In this document: piece after piece, positions 55,122-64,000 of the stretch | How the letters are laid out: every line of letters begins with the position of its first letter | How positions within the stretch are numbered: the first letter of the stretch is position 1 | Translations under genes and position numbers: made by a program | The notes under the pieces: model-generated | What the model was told of the DNA's origin: nothing | What the model saw: the letters and a program-made list of their open reading frames with translations, nothing else | The model's database searches: none | NCBI GenBank assembly: GCA_963556195.1 | Contig: CAUVYP010000244.1 | Coordinates: 3,844,001 to 3,908,000 of the forward strand | DNA length: 64,000 nt | Direction of reading: 5' to 3' | Source: Sepiola atlantica | Lineage: Eukaryota; Mollusca; Cephalopoda; Sepiida; Sepiolidae

Positions 55122-56911
55122 CTGGTCGCCTCACTTTTGGGAATAAGGGACGTGTTGCCTTCAGTAAGCCATTCCGGTGGCTCCTCATCACCAGTGATGA
55201 TTCTATTGAATGCCTTGGCATAGTGATGATGAAGTGCTGTCAGTTTTTTCAGCCAGAAATTTGGGATATTGTCAATTCCTGGGGTCTTGAAATTACTATA
55301 TTGGGCTACTTTCCTGCAGACAACTTCTTTGGTAATTTCCAGGGCTGGCATCTTTGGTTTCTCCTTGTTGTCCTCTTTAATGGTGTTGATCCATTCTTTT
55401 TCCTGGTGTTGTTTGGGGTCCTCATAGAGTGGCCTCCAGTAGTTTTCAACTTCTTCTTGGGTAGGTGGAGAGCAGACTTTTATTTCGTCTCCTATGAGGC
55501 TCCGATACACCATCCTAGGATTAGTCGCAAAGAGTTGATTTATTCTTTTTGACTCATATTTTTTTGTTTTGTTTTTTATTTGTGCAACTAAGGCTTTTAT
55601 TTCAGCTTGATTTTCTGCTATCTTAGCTCTAAGCTGCGGTGGGCTTTGAAGGGAATACTTGGTTTTAAGTTTCTTCACCTTCTGTTTCAATTTTTCGCCT
55701 GGGTGTTTACCTGTTAGAAAGGTAGATATTTGAGCGGTTTCTTTTCTCAAATTATCAATCTTTTGTTGGAGTTTTCTCTTCCAGGCTGGCTCATAAGCTT
55801 TGCTCTTCAAGTTTCCCTCTTTTTTTCTATCATTGTGTTGGGGTAAAAGTTTGGATTGCATGAACCATCCTGCCCCAAAAGTTGCATGGTTTATCTCACT
55901 TAGAGATGCATTTGTTGGTACGATCCTTGTAAGGGCATCATTAACCCTTGTGGCAAGGGTCTTGAAGGCTTTATTACTGTTGATTTTTACCAGTCTTGGT
56001 CGATCTCCAACAGCCAGGTCTCGTGTTATTTCTACCATGTTTGCCAGCTCTTCCTCCAGTTCCATCTGGTCTGTATCCAGTGTCTCTTGTTCAGGCAGGG
56101 CATTGTGTTGGCTCTTTTGCCCAGGGTGGTGTTCTTCATCTTCACACATGCCTGTAGAGGACGACCCTTGAAACGAAGGCACATTGTTTAGTGGTGTGCT
56201 TTCTTTGGGACGCATCTGCTTTGTTGGTGCTAGGCTTGGGCTCGGTGTTTTTATTTCAGGTAACTGGGTCAGTGGAGATCCTGTTCTACTTCCCTTTGAT
56301 TGGGCCTCACAATACCCCGGCACAGGCAAGCGGTTGCTGATTGGGCAAAGCTTATCTTCATCCATCTTACGGATATCTACTTTCATCTTGGAAATTTGGT
56401 CCGTGGAGAAGGCATTGCTTTTCAAGAAATTGGACTTTTGACATGTGAGTTTTTCCTTCACAATGTCCTTCTTGCTTGGGCAGTGGTGTTTGAAAATCTT
56501 TTGCCATTCCTTGCATCTTTCTGATAGTTTTTGATGCTTTGTTTTGGCATACTCCATTGCCCATATAAGCACCCATTTTTCCTCCCTGCTCCATAGGCTT
56601 TGGGCAAATTCACTTCTGTTTGTCTTTGTGAACTCAATGATCGCTTCACCAACAGCTTCTGCTTCGATTGTATCTTTCTCATCTTTTGGGAGATATTTAT
56701 ATATCTGTGATACAATCGAAAGCAGATTTTTAGTAGTAGTTTTGGTTAGTTTTTCCCTCGGTAGGGCAGACGTTCTTATTTGAGCCTCGAATATATCTTT
56801 TTTCTTTCTTCCCCACTTCTCATACCTTGAATAGGCGAAGCAGTGGAGAATAATTTTCTTCTCCTCAATTGACCACTTGACTTGAGTATAATTTCTTTTT
56901 CTGGTGGTCAT
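55088..56911 (-). CDS. LINE L4 protein, Myb-like motifs to early RT
   Basis: 607 residues, the longest intact LINE frame here. Myb-like blocks at W13 and W107, a Pro/Ser/Thr-rich linker (about 200-290), a Lys-rich helical region (about 370-460), then early RT (FKTPGIDNIPNFWLKKL, about 535-551). It ends by frameshift at PKSEATSW, where L2 keeps the frame. The start MTTRKRNYTQVKW is in frame with the L2 protein. Confidence 0.87.
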   Translation of the reverse strand: MTTRKRNYTQVKWSIEEKKIILHCFAYSRYEKWGRKKKDIFEAQIRTSALPREKLTKTTTKNLLSIVSQIYKYLPKDEKDTIEAEAVGEAIIEFTKTNRSEFAQSLWSREEKWVLIWAMEYAKTKHQKLSERCKEWQKIFKHHCPSKKDIVKEKLTCQKSNFLKSNAFSTDQISKMKVDIRKMDEDKLCPISNRLPVPGYCEAQSKGSRTGSPLTQLPEIKTPSPSLAPTKQMRPKESTPLNNVPSFQGSSSTGMCEDEEHHPGQKSQHNALPEQETLDTDQMELEEELANMVEITRDLAVGDRPRLVKINSNKAFKTLATRVNDALTRIVPTNASLSEINHATFGAGWFMQSKLLPQHNDRKKEGNLKSKAYEPAWKRKLQQKIDNLRKETAQISTFLTGKHPGEKLKQKVKKLKTKYSLQSPPQLRAKIAENQAEIKALVAQIKNKTKKYESKRINQLFATNPRMVYRSLIGDEIKVCSPPTQEEVENYWRPLYEDPKQHQEKEWINTIKEDNKEKPKMPALEITKEVVCRKVAQYSNFKTPGIDNIPNFWLKKLTALHHHYAKAFNRIITGDEEPPEWLTEGNTSLIPKSEATSWLKDTGLSAA

Positions 56912-56914
56912 TGT

Positions 56915-57118
56915 TTAGTTTTGCCGGATTCCAGGACCAGAATTAGGCTGGTCTGGTGGAGTGTCCAGTTGAGTGGTGTTGCTTGTGGTAACATCACTAG
57001 AAGAAGGTACACCGTTGTTTTCCTCATATGACCCAGTGCGTAGCCGTTCTGAGGGGATCTTTTTATTCTGGGCGACATCCTGCCAGTTTGTAGTATTTTG
57101 TTTTATTTTCATTTTCAT
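56915..57118 (-). pseudogene. LINE L4 N-terminal leader
   Basis: 67 residues from MKMKIKQNTTNWQD to a TAA (56912-56914) at the position where L2 has CAA. The next Met, three codons on, opens the long frame below. Confidence 0.8.
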
Positions 57119-57310
57119 TTGAATATTTGGTCAGGGTTTACTTCAGATGGGAAGTGTCCTCATGTCAGCGTTTCTGACAAAGCCCTGTACAGAGAGACCT
57201 TAGACACTCGAGGACAGTGTCTAGTAGGCATTCAAGTTCTCCCCAGTAGGCATTCAAGTTCTCCCCAGTAGGCATTCAAGTTCTCCCCAGTAGGCATTCA
57301 AGTTCTCCCC

Positions 57311-57411
57311 TCTGCCCAAGTTCTGCCCAGTGTGACTTAACATGTGTATTTTTACATGATCACTTCTAGTAAACGATTTACCACAAATTTCACAAGAATA
57401 AGGTTTCTCCC
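57311..57411 (-). pseudogene. Single finger, far 3' edge of ZNF copy C
   Basis: One finger between L4 and S3: CCCAGTGTGACTTAACATG through ATTTCACAAGAATAAGG, with helix TRSDHVKIH. The spacer CTCTGCCCAAGTTCTGCC links L4's repeats to the linker. Confidence 0.75.
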
Positions 57412-57920
57412 TTAATGTTAAATTTTACTTCAGTCGAAGTTCTCAGAAATCAAGGGGCCCCTTCCTGGGGCTAACACTTGATCTCTATATGAGATACATA
57501 GATACCCGAGTATTCTATTAAAATTCTCCTTTATTTCTCAAGCATTGAGTTAGTAAAAAAGTTAAGAATAATTTCTTCTCTCCCCAACTGACCAGTCAAT
57601 ATGTCATAGTATATCTTTCTTGTGGTCTGTTGGTCTTACCGGATTCCAGGACAAGAATTCATCTAGTCTGGTGGAGTATCCAGCATGTGGTGTTACTTGA
57701 GGTAACATCACTAGGAGAAGATGCACTATTCCTCGTACGAGGTGATCTCATTTGTGCTGCGGATACTATGTAATTTGAATATTTGGTCAGGGTTTACTTG
57801 TAGGGGTAAGTATCCTCATGTCAGATTGTCCTGACAAACCCTTGTACAGAGAGACCGAAGACACTCGAGGATAGTGTCTAGTAGGTAATTCAAACTCCCC
57901 AGTAGGTAATTCAAACTCCC
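57412..57920 (-). mobile_element. SIDE S3, full length
   Basis: 3' end GGTTTCTCCC^TTAATG; 5' end has two copies of AGTAGGTAATTCAAACTCCC, then CAGTGTGGG. Stem-loop intact. Confidence 0.92.
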
Positions 57921-57944
57921 CAGTGTGGGTTCGCATATGTATGT

Positions 57945-58277
57945 TTACATTATCCCTTCAGTAAATGATTTACCACAAATTTCACAAAAATACGGTTTCT
58001 CCTCAGTGTGGGTTCGCGTATGCACTTTTACCTGACTTTTTGTAGTAAATGATTTACCACAAATTTCACAAGAATAAGGTTTCTGCCCAGTGTGGGTTCG
58101 CGTGTGAACTTTTACCTGAGTTTTTGTAGTAAATGATTTACCACAAATTTCACAAGAATAAGGTTTCTCCCCAGTGTGACTTGACATATGTAATTTTACA
58201 TAATCACTTGTAGTAAATGATTTACCACAAATTTCACAAGAATAAGGTTTCCCCCCAGTGTGGGTTCGTGTATGCAC
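57945..58277 (-). CDS. Four C2H2 fingers of ZNF copy C
   Basis: 110 residues: helices TTSDYVKLH, TTKTQVKVH, TTKSQVKVH and a last partial finger TEGIM that meets a stop from a short deletion. Linkers TGGKPYS, TGEKPYS, TGQKPYS, TEEKPYF. Fingers differ in helix, unlike copy A. Internal Met start, so it is part of a longer broken frame. Confidence 0.75.
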   Translation of the reverse strand: MHTRTHTGGKPYSCEICGKSFTTSDYVKLHMSSHTGEKPYSCEICGKSFTTKTQVKVHTRTHTGQKPYSCEICGKSFTTKSQVKVHTRTHTEEKPYFCEICGKSFTEGIM

Positions 58278-58317
58278 TTTTACCTGAGTTGTTGTAGTAA
58301 ATAATTTACCACAAATT

Positions 58318-58539
58318 TCACAAGAATAAGGTTTCTCCCCAGTGTGGGTTCGTGTGTGTGTGTGTGTTTAATTCAGGTTTTAAAGTAAATGATTTACCAC
58401 AAATTTCACAAGAATAAGGTTTCTCTCCAGTGTGGGCCTGCATATGTACTTTTACATTATCTTTTCTAGTAAATGATTTACCACACATTTCACAAGAATA
58501 AGGTTTCTCCCTTTTTTTTTTTTTTTTTTTTCTTTTCAT
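58318..58539 (-). pseudogene. Two fingers with LINE-tail start
   Basis: 73 residues: [16 protein letters not shown] then fingers with helices TRKDNVKVH and [12 protein letters not shown] and Lys-rich start come from the 3' end of LINE Lb with its 20-A tail. A (TG)n expansion (about 58350-58368) in the second finger shifts the frame. Confidence 0.75.
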
Positions 58540-58790
58540 TCATTTGCTGGGGACGGGGCATTCTTCCAAATGCCATACGATCACCCGCTATTTACAGACT
58601 CCAACCGAGAGCTCTTTTCAGGATTCTGGCCGTTCCCTTGAGTGCAGTTGTCTGGATTTCTCTTGCACTTGGTTCACCAGGTATACTTGCTAAATACTTT
58701 TTCAAGTTCTTCTTCATGAGTCCAGTGGCTCTTATGATAACCGGAATGATAGAGATCTCTTTGAGGTTCCAGTTTCTTTTCATATCATAC
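58512..58790 (-). mobile_element. LINE Lb fragment, second subfamily, same target
   Basis: Contains a 20-A tail abutting GGGAGAAACC and about 255 bp of 3' sequence coding the C-terminus of a related but distinct REL protein (ISIIPVIIRATGLMKKNLKK, 58592-58783). The other edge joins CCCAGTATGGG, the rest of the linker. Similarity to L1 is at protein level only, so it is a separate subfamily. Confidence 0.88.
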
Positions 58791-58876
58791 CCCAGTATGG
58801 GTTCGTGTGTGTGTTTTTAAATCAGGTTTTGTAGTAAATGATTTACCACAGATTTCACAAGAATAAGGTTTCTCTC
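58791..58876 (-). pseudogene. Single finger between Lb and L3
   Basis: One unit of finger DNA, helix TTKPDLKTH, intact Cys and His codons. Confidence 0.8.
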
Positions 58877-59447
<571 letters not shown>

Positions 59448-59934
59448 TCAATGTTTAATTTTACTTCAGTCGAAGATCTCAGAAATCAAAGGGCCCCTTC
59501 CTGGGGCTAACACTTGATCTCTATATGAGATACATAGATACCCAGGTATTCTATTAAAATTCTCCTTTATTTCTCAAGCATTGAGTTAGTAAAAAAGTTA
59601 AGAATAATTTCTTCTCTCCCCAACTGACCAGTCAATATGTTATAGTATATCTTTCTTGTGGTCTGTTGGTCTTACCGGATTCCAGGACAAGAATTCATCT
59701 AGTCTGGTGGAGTATCCAGCACGTGGTGTTACTTGAGGTAACATCACTAGGAGAAGATGCATTATTCCTCGTACGAGGGGATCTTATTTGTGCTGCGGAT
59801 ACTATGTAATTTGAATATTTGGTCAGGGTTTACTGGTAGGGGTAAGTATCCTCATGTCAGATTGTCCTGACAAACCCTTGTACAGAGAGACCGAAGACAC
59901 TCGAGGATAGTGTCTAGTAGGTAATTCAAACTCC
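59448..59934 (-). mobile_element. SIDE S4, full length (487 bp)
   Basis: 3' end GGTTTCTCCC^TCAATG; 5' end TCAAACTCC then CCAGTGTGGG. Same length as S2. Confidence 0.92.
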
Positions 59935-60206
59935 CCAGTGTGGGTCTGCATATGTAGTTTTACATGATCTTTTCTAGTAAATGATTTACCACAAATTTCA
60001 CAAGAATAAGGTTTCTCCCCAGTGTGGGTTCGTGTGTGTGTTTTTAATTCAGGTTTTGTAGTAAATGATTTACCACAAATTTCACAAGAATTAGGTTTCT
60101 CCCCAGTGTGGTTACGCATGTGTATTTTTACATTATAATTGTTTGCAAATGATTTCCCACAAATTTCAAAAGAACAAGTTTTCTCACCAGATTCAGGATA
60201 CATCAT
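59823..60206 (-). CDS. ZNF copy C, N-terminal three fingers fused to SIDE
   Basis: 127 residues: MMYPESGEKTCSFEICGKSF; the first finger has Phe for its first Cys (helix ANNYNVKIH), and two good fingers follow ([18 protein letters not shown]). After HTGE the frame runs into S4 for about 35 residues (FELPTRHYPRVSSV) to a stop. The start matches copies A and B. Truncated remnant of a larger array; expression unknown. Confidence 0.75.
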   Translation of the reverse strand: MMYPESGEKTCSFEICGKSFANNYNVKIHMRNHTGEKPNSCEICGKSFTTKPELKTHTRTHTGEKPYSCEICGKSFTRKDHVKLHMQTHTGEFELPTRHYPRVSSVSLYKGLSGQSDMRILTPTSKP

Positions 60207-60689
60207 TTACACACTAATAAAGTTCATATCTAGTGTGGGATCATATATCTAGTCTTACATCAGATTATTTTGTAAATATTTTACTACAAATTTCACACGA
60301 ATAAGGTTTCTTGCTCTGTTTCTATATCACTTAACTGAGATCTCAGAAATCAAACGGCTCTGTCTTGAGACTAATACTTAATGAAACAGTGCAGGGCAGT
60401 ATATGTATTTAAAAAAAAATATGTTACAGTAATGATGAGATACAAATTTCACAAACGTGCGCTTTCTCTCCAGTGTTTGTTTTTATATGTGTTCTATTCA
60501 CGTAAATTCACATATTTCTATATATGTGTATATTATACTTTCATTTTTCTCCACTGTGGCTGTTACCTGTGAATGAATAAGAAATTGTATTTAACAATTA
60601 CTTCAATAATGAAAATAGATATATCAATTATATCCAAAAATAACAGAAAAGTTTCATCCTGCAACCATCTTAGTAAATTGGTAATTGTT
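60207..60689. other. Upstream region of ZNF copy C
   Basis: Non-coding; ancient SIDE relic at 60308-60385; decayed linker CTCTCCAGTGTTTG near 60465. Confidence 0.6.
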
Positions 60690-60768
60690 TGCATGCGTTT
60701 GGATAATATGGTTAAAAGAAGGAAAAACCTGTTGCCTAGAAGAAAAAGGAACACAAGTCACTGTTACA
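60690..60768 (+). repeat. 5' LTR remnant
   Basis: 79 bp matching 63117-63195, the 3' part of the other LTR, ending CACTGTTACA. The upstream part is missing. Followed by AGCTATTTCGGC. Confidence 0.8.
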
Positions 60769-60799
60769 AGCTATTTCGGCTTTTGTGTGCTGTCTATTT

Positions 60800-61465
60800 G
60801 TGCTAAGTTTGACCTCAAACTTATCCCTGAGTTTGACGGATCTACGTCTGTGGTGGACTGGATTGAGAGAGTGGATCTAAGCTGTCATTTATGTGGGGGT
60901 CAAGCAGGTTGAGTTGGTCATTACCCTTCAACTAACTGGAGGCGCTCTAGATGTTTACTAGCAGCTAAGCGAGAATGATAAGGCCAATGTTGAGCAGACA
61001 AAGGCTGCGCTCTACAAAGCTTTTGCGATAGACCCCTGCACAGCATACAAACGTTTTACTACCCGGAAACTATTGGCAAACGAAACAGTTGATGTCTTCT
61101 CTGCTGCATTAAAAAAGCTGGCCGTTCTGTTTGGAGGGTTGCCTGAACAGACTTTCGTGTACGCATTTGTGGCCGGACTCACTGTTCGAGTGAAGCAACT
61201 CCTGAGGGCATCCGTAAGCATAGAAGTGACACCGATAGAACAGCTACTTAAGCGCGCCTGTGTTATTATCATGGATGAAACGGAACTGGATGAGCATGTC
61301 GTAATGGCCACGCAGTCTGCCCAGAGAGTGCTTAAAAATTCACAGAGGACGGACTCGCATGCCAATATAAATTGTTTCCGTTGTGGGCGAAGTGGTCACA
61401 TTTCAAAGAATTGCATGGATAGAAGACTGGGGCGCATACAGTGCTTCTAGTGTGGCAGGAGCGGA
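60800..61465 (+). pseudogene. Gag remnant of second Ty3-type element
   Basis: FDLKLIPEFDGSTSVVDWIE (60805-60870), then shifts and stops. A frame from 61073 holds ETVDVFSAALKKLAVLFGGL and an intact knuckle CFRCGRSGHISKNC. A second knuckle is broken by TAG. The stretch 60951-61083 is the source-like match of the patch at 11997-12131. Confidence 0.85.
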
Positions 61466-61489
61466 CACATAGTTCACTAGCATTGGGAG

Positions 61490-62982
61490 TCCTGTTGGAG
61501 AAGGATGAAGCCATGTTCGAGGATGCCTGTTGATTGCCGCCTGCAAACACCGCCCACACATCAATCTTGCTGAGTTAGATGCTGTGATGAAGGGCATTAA
61601 CCTAGCACTACAGTGGTAAGCAAAGAGGTTGCACTTGCATACTGACTCCCTTTGCGTCTATCACTGAGTGTCCGACATGCTGACTGAGAAAGCAAGAATA
61701 CGCACTAAGGCAGCAAGTGAGATGTTGAGAAGATGAAGGTTAGACACTTTATAGAGTCTGGTCTGCGAGTATGGCCTGGTAGTCAGCATAACATTGGTCC
61801 CATCATACTGCAACCTTGCTGACCAACTGACACGAGTGTCTAGCAAATGGTATGATGCAATAAAGGTGGGTGCTGAGCCCGTTCAGCAAACATGTAAGCA
61901 GCAGATAGAAAACATCCACAGACAGAGCGGACATCCAGGCGTCAAGAGGACTCTATATTTCGTGAGGCACGTAAATCCAGCGGTAGCAAAATCAGAGGTG
62001 AAACACGTCATCAAGCACTGTGAGATGTGTAAGTCAATTGACCCAGCACCAGTGCAGTGGCAAAAAGGACGACTGGAAGCAAGTGACGCATGGCAAAGAG
62101 AAAATGGATATCACCCATTATAATGACAACCACTTTCTTACTCTCATCGACTGTGGACCAATCCGTTTTGCAGTTTGGCGACCAATTGCACGCCAAGATT
62201 CGGCAAGCGTTATTCGACAACTAGTGTCCGTCTTTTATGAAAGGGGTGCACCGCATGAGATTTTGGCCGATAACGACCCAGCATTTTGCAGCCAGTGAGT
62301 AAGACAGTTTTTATTCGAATGGGGAGTTCAATTGCGTTTGCGATGCGCTTACGTACCATCAGGCAATGGCATCGCGGAAAGAAGCCACCGTAGCATGAAG
62401 AGGATTGCTGCCAGGAAGAAGTGTTCTGTTGTGGAAGCAACATACTGGTACAATGTTACGCCGAAGGATGGCATGTCCTCGGCAACCACACCTGCGAATG
62501 CCATCTACACGTACCGGACTCGGGTAAAAGGTATCGACATTGTGCAGTCACTTGATAATGAGAAGATGGACGGGCCATATGATGTGGGAGATAATGTCTG
62601 GGTGCAACCGCCAGGCAGTCAATGTACCACCAAATTCAAATGTGGACGAGTGACAGGCAGGGTCAGTCAGCAATCTGTCATGGTTGATGAAATTCCATGT
62701 CACATACGCGATCTCCATCCTGCTTTGGGGGCGGACCATTCAACTACTGGGAAAAGTAATAGGTCGTCTGGCGATGAACTATTAATGGGCAGCGCCAGTG
62801 ATCCCCACAAAAATGAAGCCGCAAGTTCAGAAGTAGAAACTTTGTCAGTAGATTTAGAAGCGGAAACTTCATTGGGCGATTCAGAAACAGAAACTGAGGT
62901 ACATGTCCCACTTCGGAGAAGCTCACGAAGCAAAAGGCCACCACCACCCTGCATCATGTGTGATCAAGAGATCAGCGTGGAG
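61490..62982 (+). pseudogene. RNase H tail and integrase of second Ty3-type element
   Basis: The RNase H end (INLAELDAVMKGINLALQW, HTDSLCVYH) has stops. The integrase zinc domain HRQSGHPG...CEMC is intact in frame 61794-62123. The core continues in 62020-62298 (ADNDPAF) and, after a TGA, 62332-63096 (NGIAERSHRS, GDNVWVQPPG, acidic tail, LRRSSRSKRP). 62332-63096 (254 residues) is its longest open frame and runs into the LTR. Confidence 0.87.
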
Positions 62983-63195
62983 TGTAGCAGCCATCACACA
63001 GGTCCAGAAGGAAAGAGTGAGGGTTGCATTATGCAAATCAGGTGCGGCAAAGAAGGCCAAATAAAAGGTGGTGTTTTTTGGGTCAGCGCCAGTTGAGTAG
63101 AGAATGTCTCTAAGTTCGCATGTGTTGGGATAATACGGTTAAAAGAAGGAAAAACGTGTTGCCGGGAAGAAAAAGGAACACAAGTCACTGTTACA
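62983..63195 (+). repeat. 3' LTR of second Ty3-type element
   Basis: 213 bp from TGTAGCAGCC to GTTACA. The start is set by analogy with the first element, where the LTR follows GGGGAG as here GTGGAG, and by CAAATAAAAGG at the place of ACAATAAAAGG. The 5' edge is inferred because the 5' LTR is truncated. Confidence 0.65.
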
Positions 63196-64000
63196 GGGTG
63201 AGTGATGTCTCTAACTTTAAATTGTAAACAAGATTGGGCCACCTGCTTTAAATTTCCCTAGTATAAATCTCATCTGTTAAATTCTGAATAAAACTTTCGT
63301 TTGATAATTCAACTCATGGATTCAGATTTGTTTGCACCTGAGCAAATGATATAATCGTTTTTATAAACATAAAAAATAAAATATCAACGATATTGGATAC
63401 AAAAATAAATGTAGTTAGATTCAGTAAAATTTAGTAGAATTTAAGTTGTTTAAAGCATTTCCTTACAGGCTATAACTTTTCACTTTAAACCATATAGAAA
63501 TTGCATTCAATGTACCGAATTGGTTTAAAAAATCACACATGTTAATACAGTAGTTCAAAACTTCCAGAATTTTACAGGATCTAATTTTAGTAGCTTTTTA
63601 TCATCACAAATAATTAGTAAAGATTTTACCTTTAAAATAGGGCAGGTGTAAAGTGAGAATATTACACGGATGAGAACCTACATGTTCGGTGAATACTACA
63701 CCTATAAGAATACATATGTCTGAGCTAACAGCATTTTCCAGTGAATGATGAGAACACATATGTCTGAGGTAACAAATCTCAGCAAAAATACTACATAGAT
63801 GAGAAGAAATGTGTCTGAGACCACAAACTCTTTTCTTACTTAGTGTTTAGCTTAACTAGTAATGCCAGTTTCAACATGTACAGATAGAGTGTCATCGTAC
63901 TCCTGGCAGGAAACACTAAAACTATTATTTCCTCAGAGTCTTACCTGACACATGCCTCTCCATGTTTCACCTCTCTATTCCTCGCTAATAAAAAAGACAA
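63196..64000. other. Upstream region of ZNF copy C, continued
   Basis: Matches 10520-11780 and 42900-43700. No gene. Runs off the window. Confidence 0.6.

Larger units (their letters stand above)
53478..57310 (-). mobile_element. LINE L4, 5' complete, 3' end lost
   Basis: Has the 5' repeats (four 22-bp units), the N-terminal region and RT. It stops at about the CCHC/REL boundary, where it joins duplicated DNA of copy B. The REL endonuclease and poly(A) are missing, so this edge is a rearrangement and not a normal LINE end. More diverged from L1/L2 in its 3' half. Confidence 0.9.
60690..63195 (+). mobile_element. Second Ty3-type element, decayed
   Basis: Order: LTR remnant, gag, RNase H tail, integrase, LTR. 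Same family as 16066-20443 by protein similarity. Protease and RT are deleted between the nucleocapsid (about 61455) and RNase H (about 61490). Many stops. Copies A and B give the empty site (AATTGTTAG / GGGGCAAGTGATG). Confidence 0.9.
60180..64000. repeat. Segmental duplication, copy C (runs off window)
   Basis: 60180-60685 and 63196-64000 match copies A (from 9985) and B (from 42355); the Ty3-type element between them is a later insertion. Closer to B than A in several indels (for example TAGCTTTTTATCATCACAAA is in B and C only). Confidence 0.9.

Overview
This is an AT-rich animal nuclear window with no bacterial-style operons. It is dominated by C2H2 zinc-finger (ZNF) tandem arrays, all coded on the minus strand, and by mobile elements. 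TTAGGG-like interstitial repeats, Ty3-type and R2-lineage retroelements and the poly-C2H2 expansion suggest an invertebrate, perhaps a lophotrochozoan such as a mollusc; the species assignment is inference with low confidence. No ordinary single-copy cellular gene was recognised.

Layout. 1-4700 holds a 26-bp minisatellite, a head-to-head mariner-type transposase remnant, inverted repeats and tandem duplications. The rest is three related copies of one locus. Copy A has a ZNF array (4957-10006) followed by its upstream DNA (to about 25445). Copy B has a large, partly decayed ZNF region (28738-42388) followed by matching upstream DNA (to about 53477). Copy C has a ZNF region (57311-60206) followed by upstream DNA running off the window. 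Comparing copies gives natural empty sites that date and delimit later insertions: a 1.3-kb fold-back DNA transposon (14681-15981), a Ty3-type retrotransposon with nearly identical LTRs (16066-20443), a solo LTR carrying a minisatellite (48903-50200), a decayed Ty3-type element (60690-63195), and a templated patch containing a gag fragment (11849-12132).

The main observation is a LINE of the R2/R4-like lineage (N-terminal Myb-like motifs, reverse transcriptase, CCHC finger, restriction-like endonuclease). Its full-length, 5'-truncated and short internally deleted copies repeatedly sit at one position: the DNA coding the ZNF linker Thr-Gly-Glu-Lys-Pro. At least ten insertions end at the same point on the plus strand (TTTCTCCC^CAGTGTGGG), all in the ZNF coding orientation. 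A second LINE subfamily uses the same point. The LINE 5' end carries tandem 22-bp units that imitate the target, and nested insertions occur in these units. Two LINE poly(A) tails place an ATG in frame with downstream fingers. The short derivatives share a 3' stem-loop with the LINE, with one compensatory base-pair change. This looks like a mobile element adapted to a multigene-family coding repeat, as R2 is to rDNA.

The zinc-finger side is also unusual. Copy A has about 36 almost identical 84-bp fingers with one recognition helix, and it contains nonsense changes that were themselves copied in a 504-bp block. Copy B contains about 41 copies of an 82/83-bp satellite derived from a finger that lost both zinc-binding cysteines. 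Every LINE and LTR element seen here has lesions, so none appears autonomous in this window.
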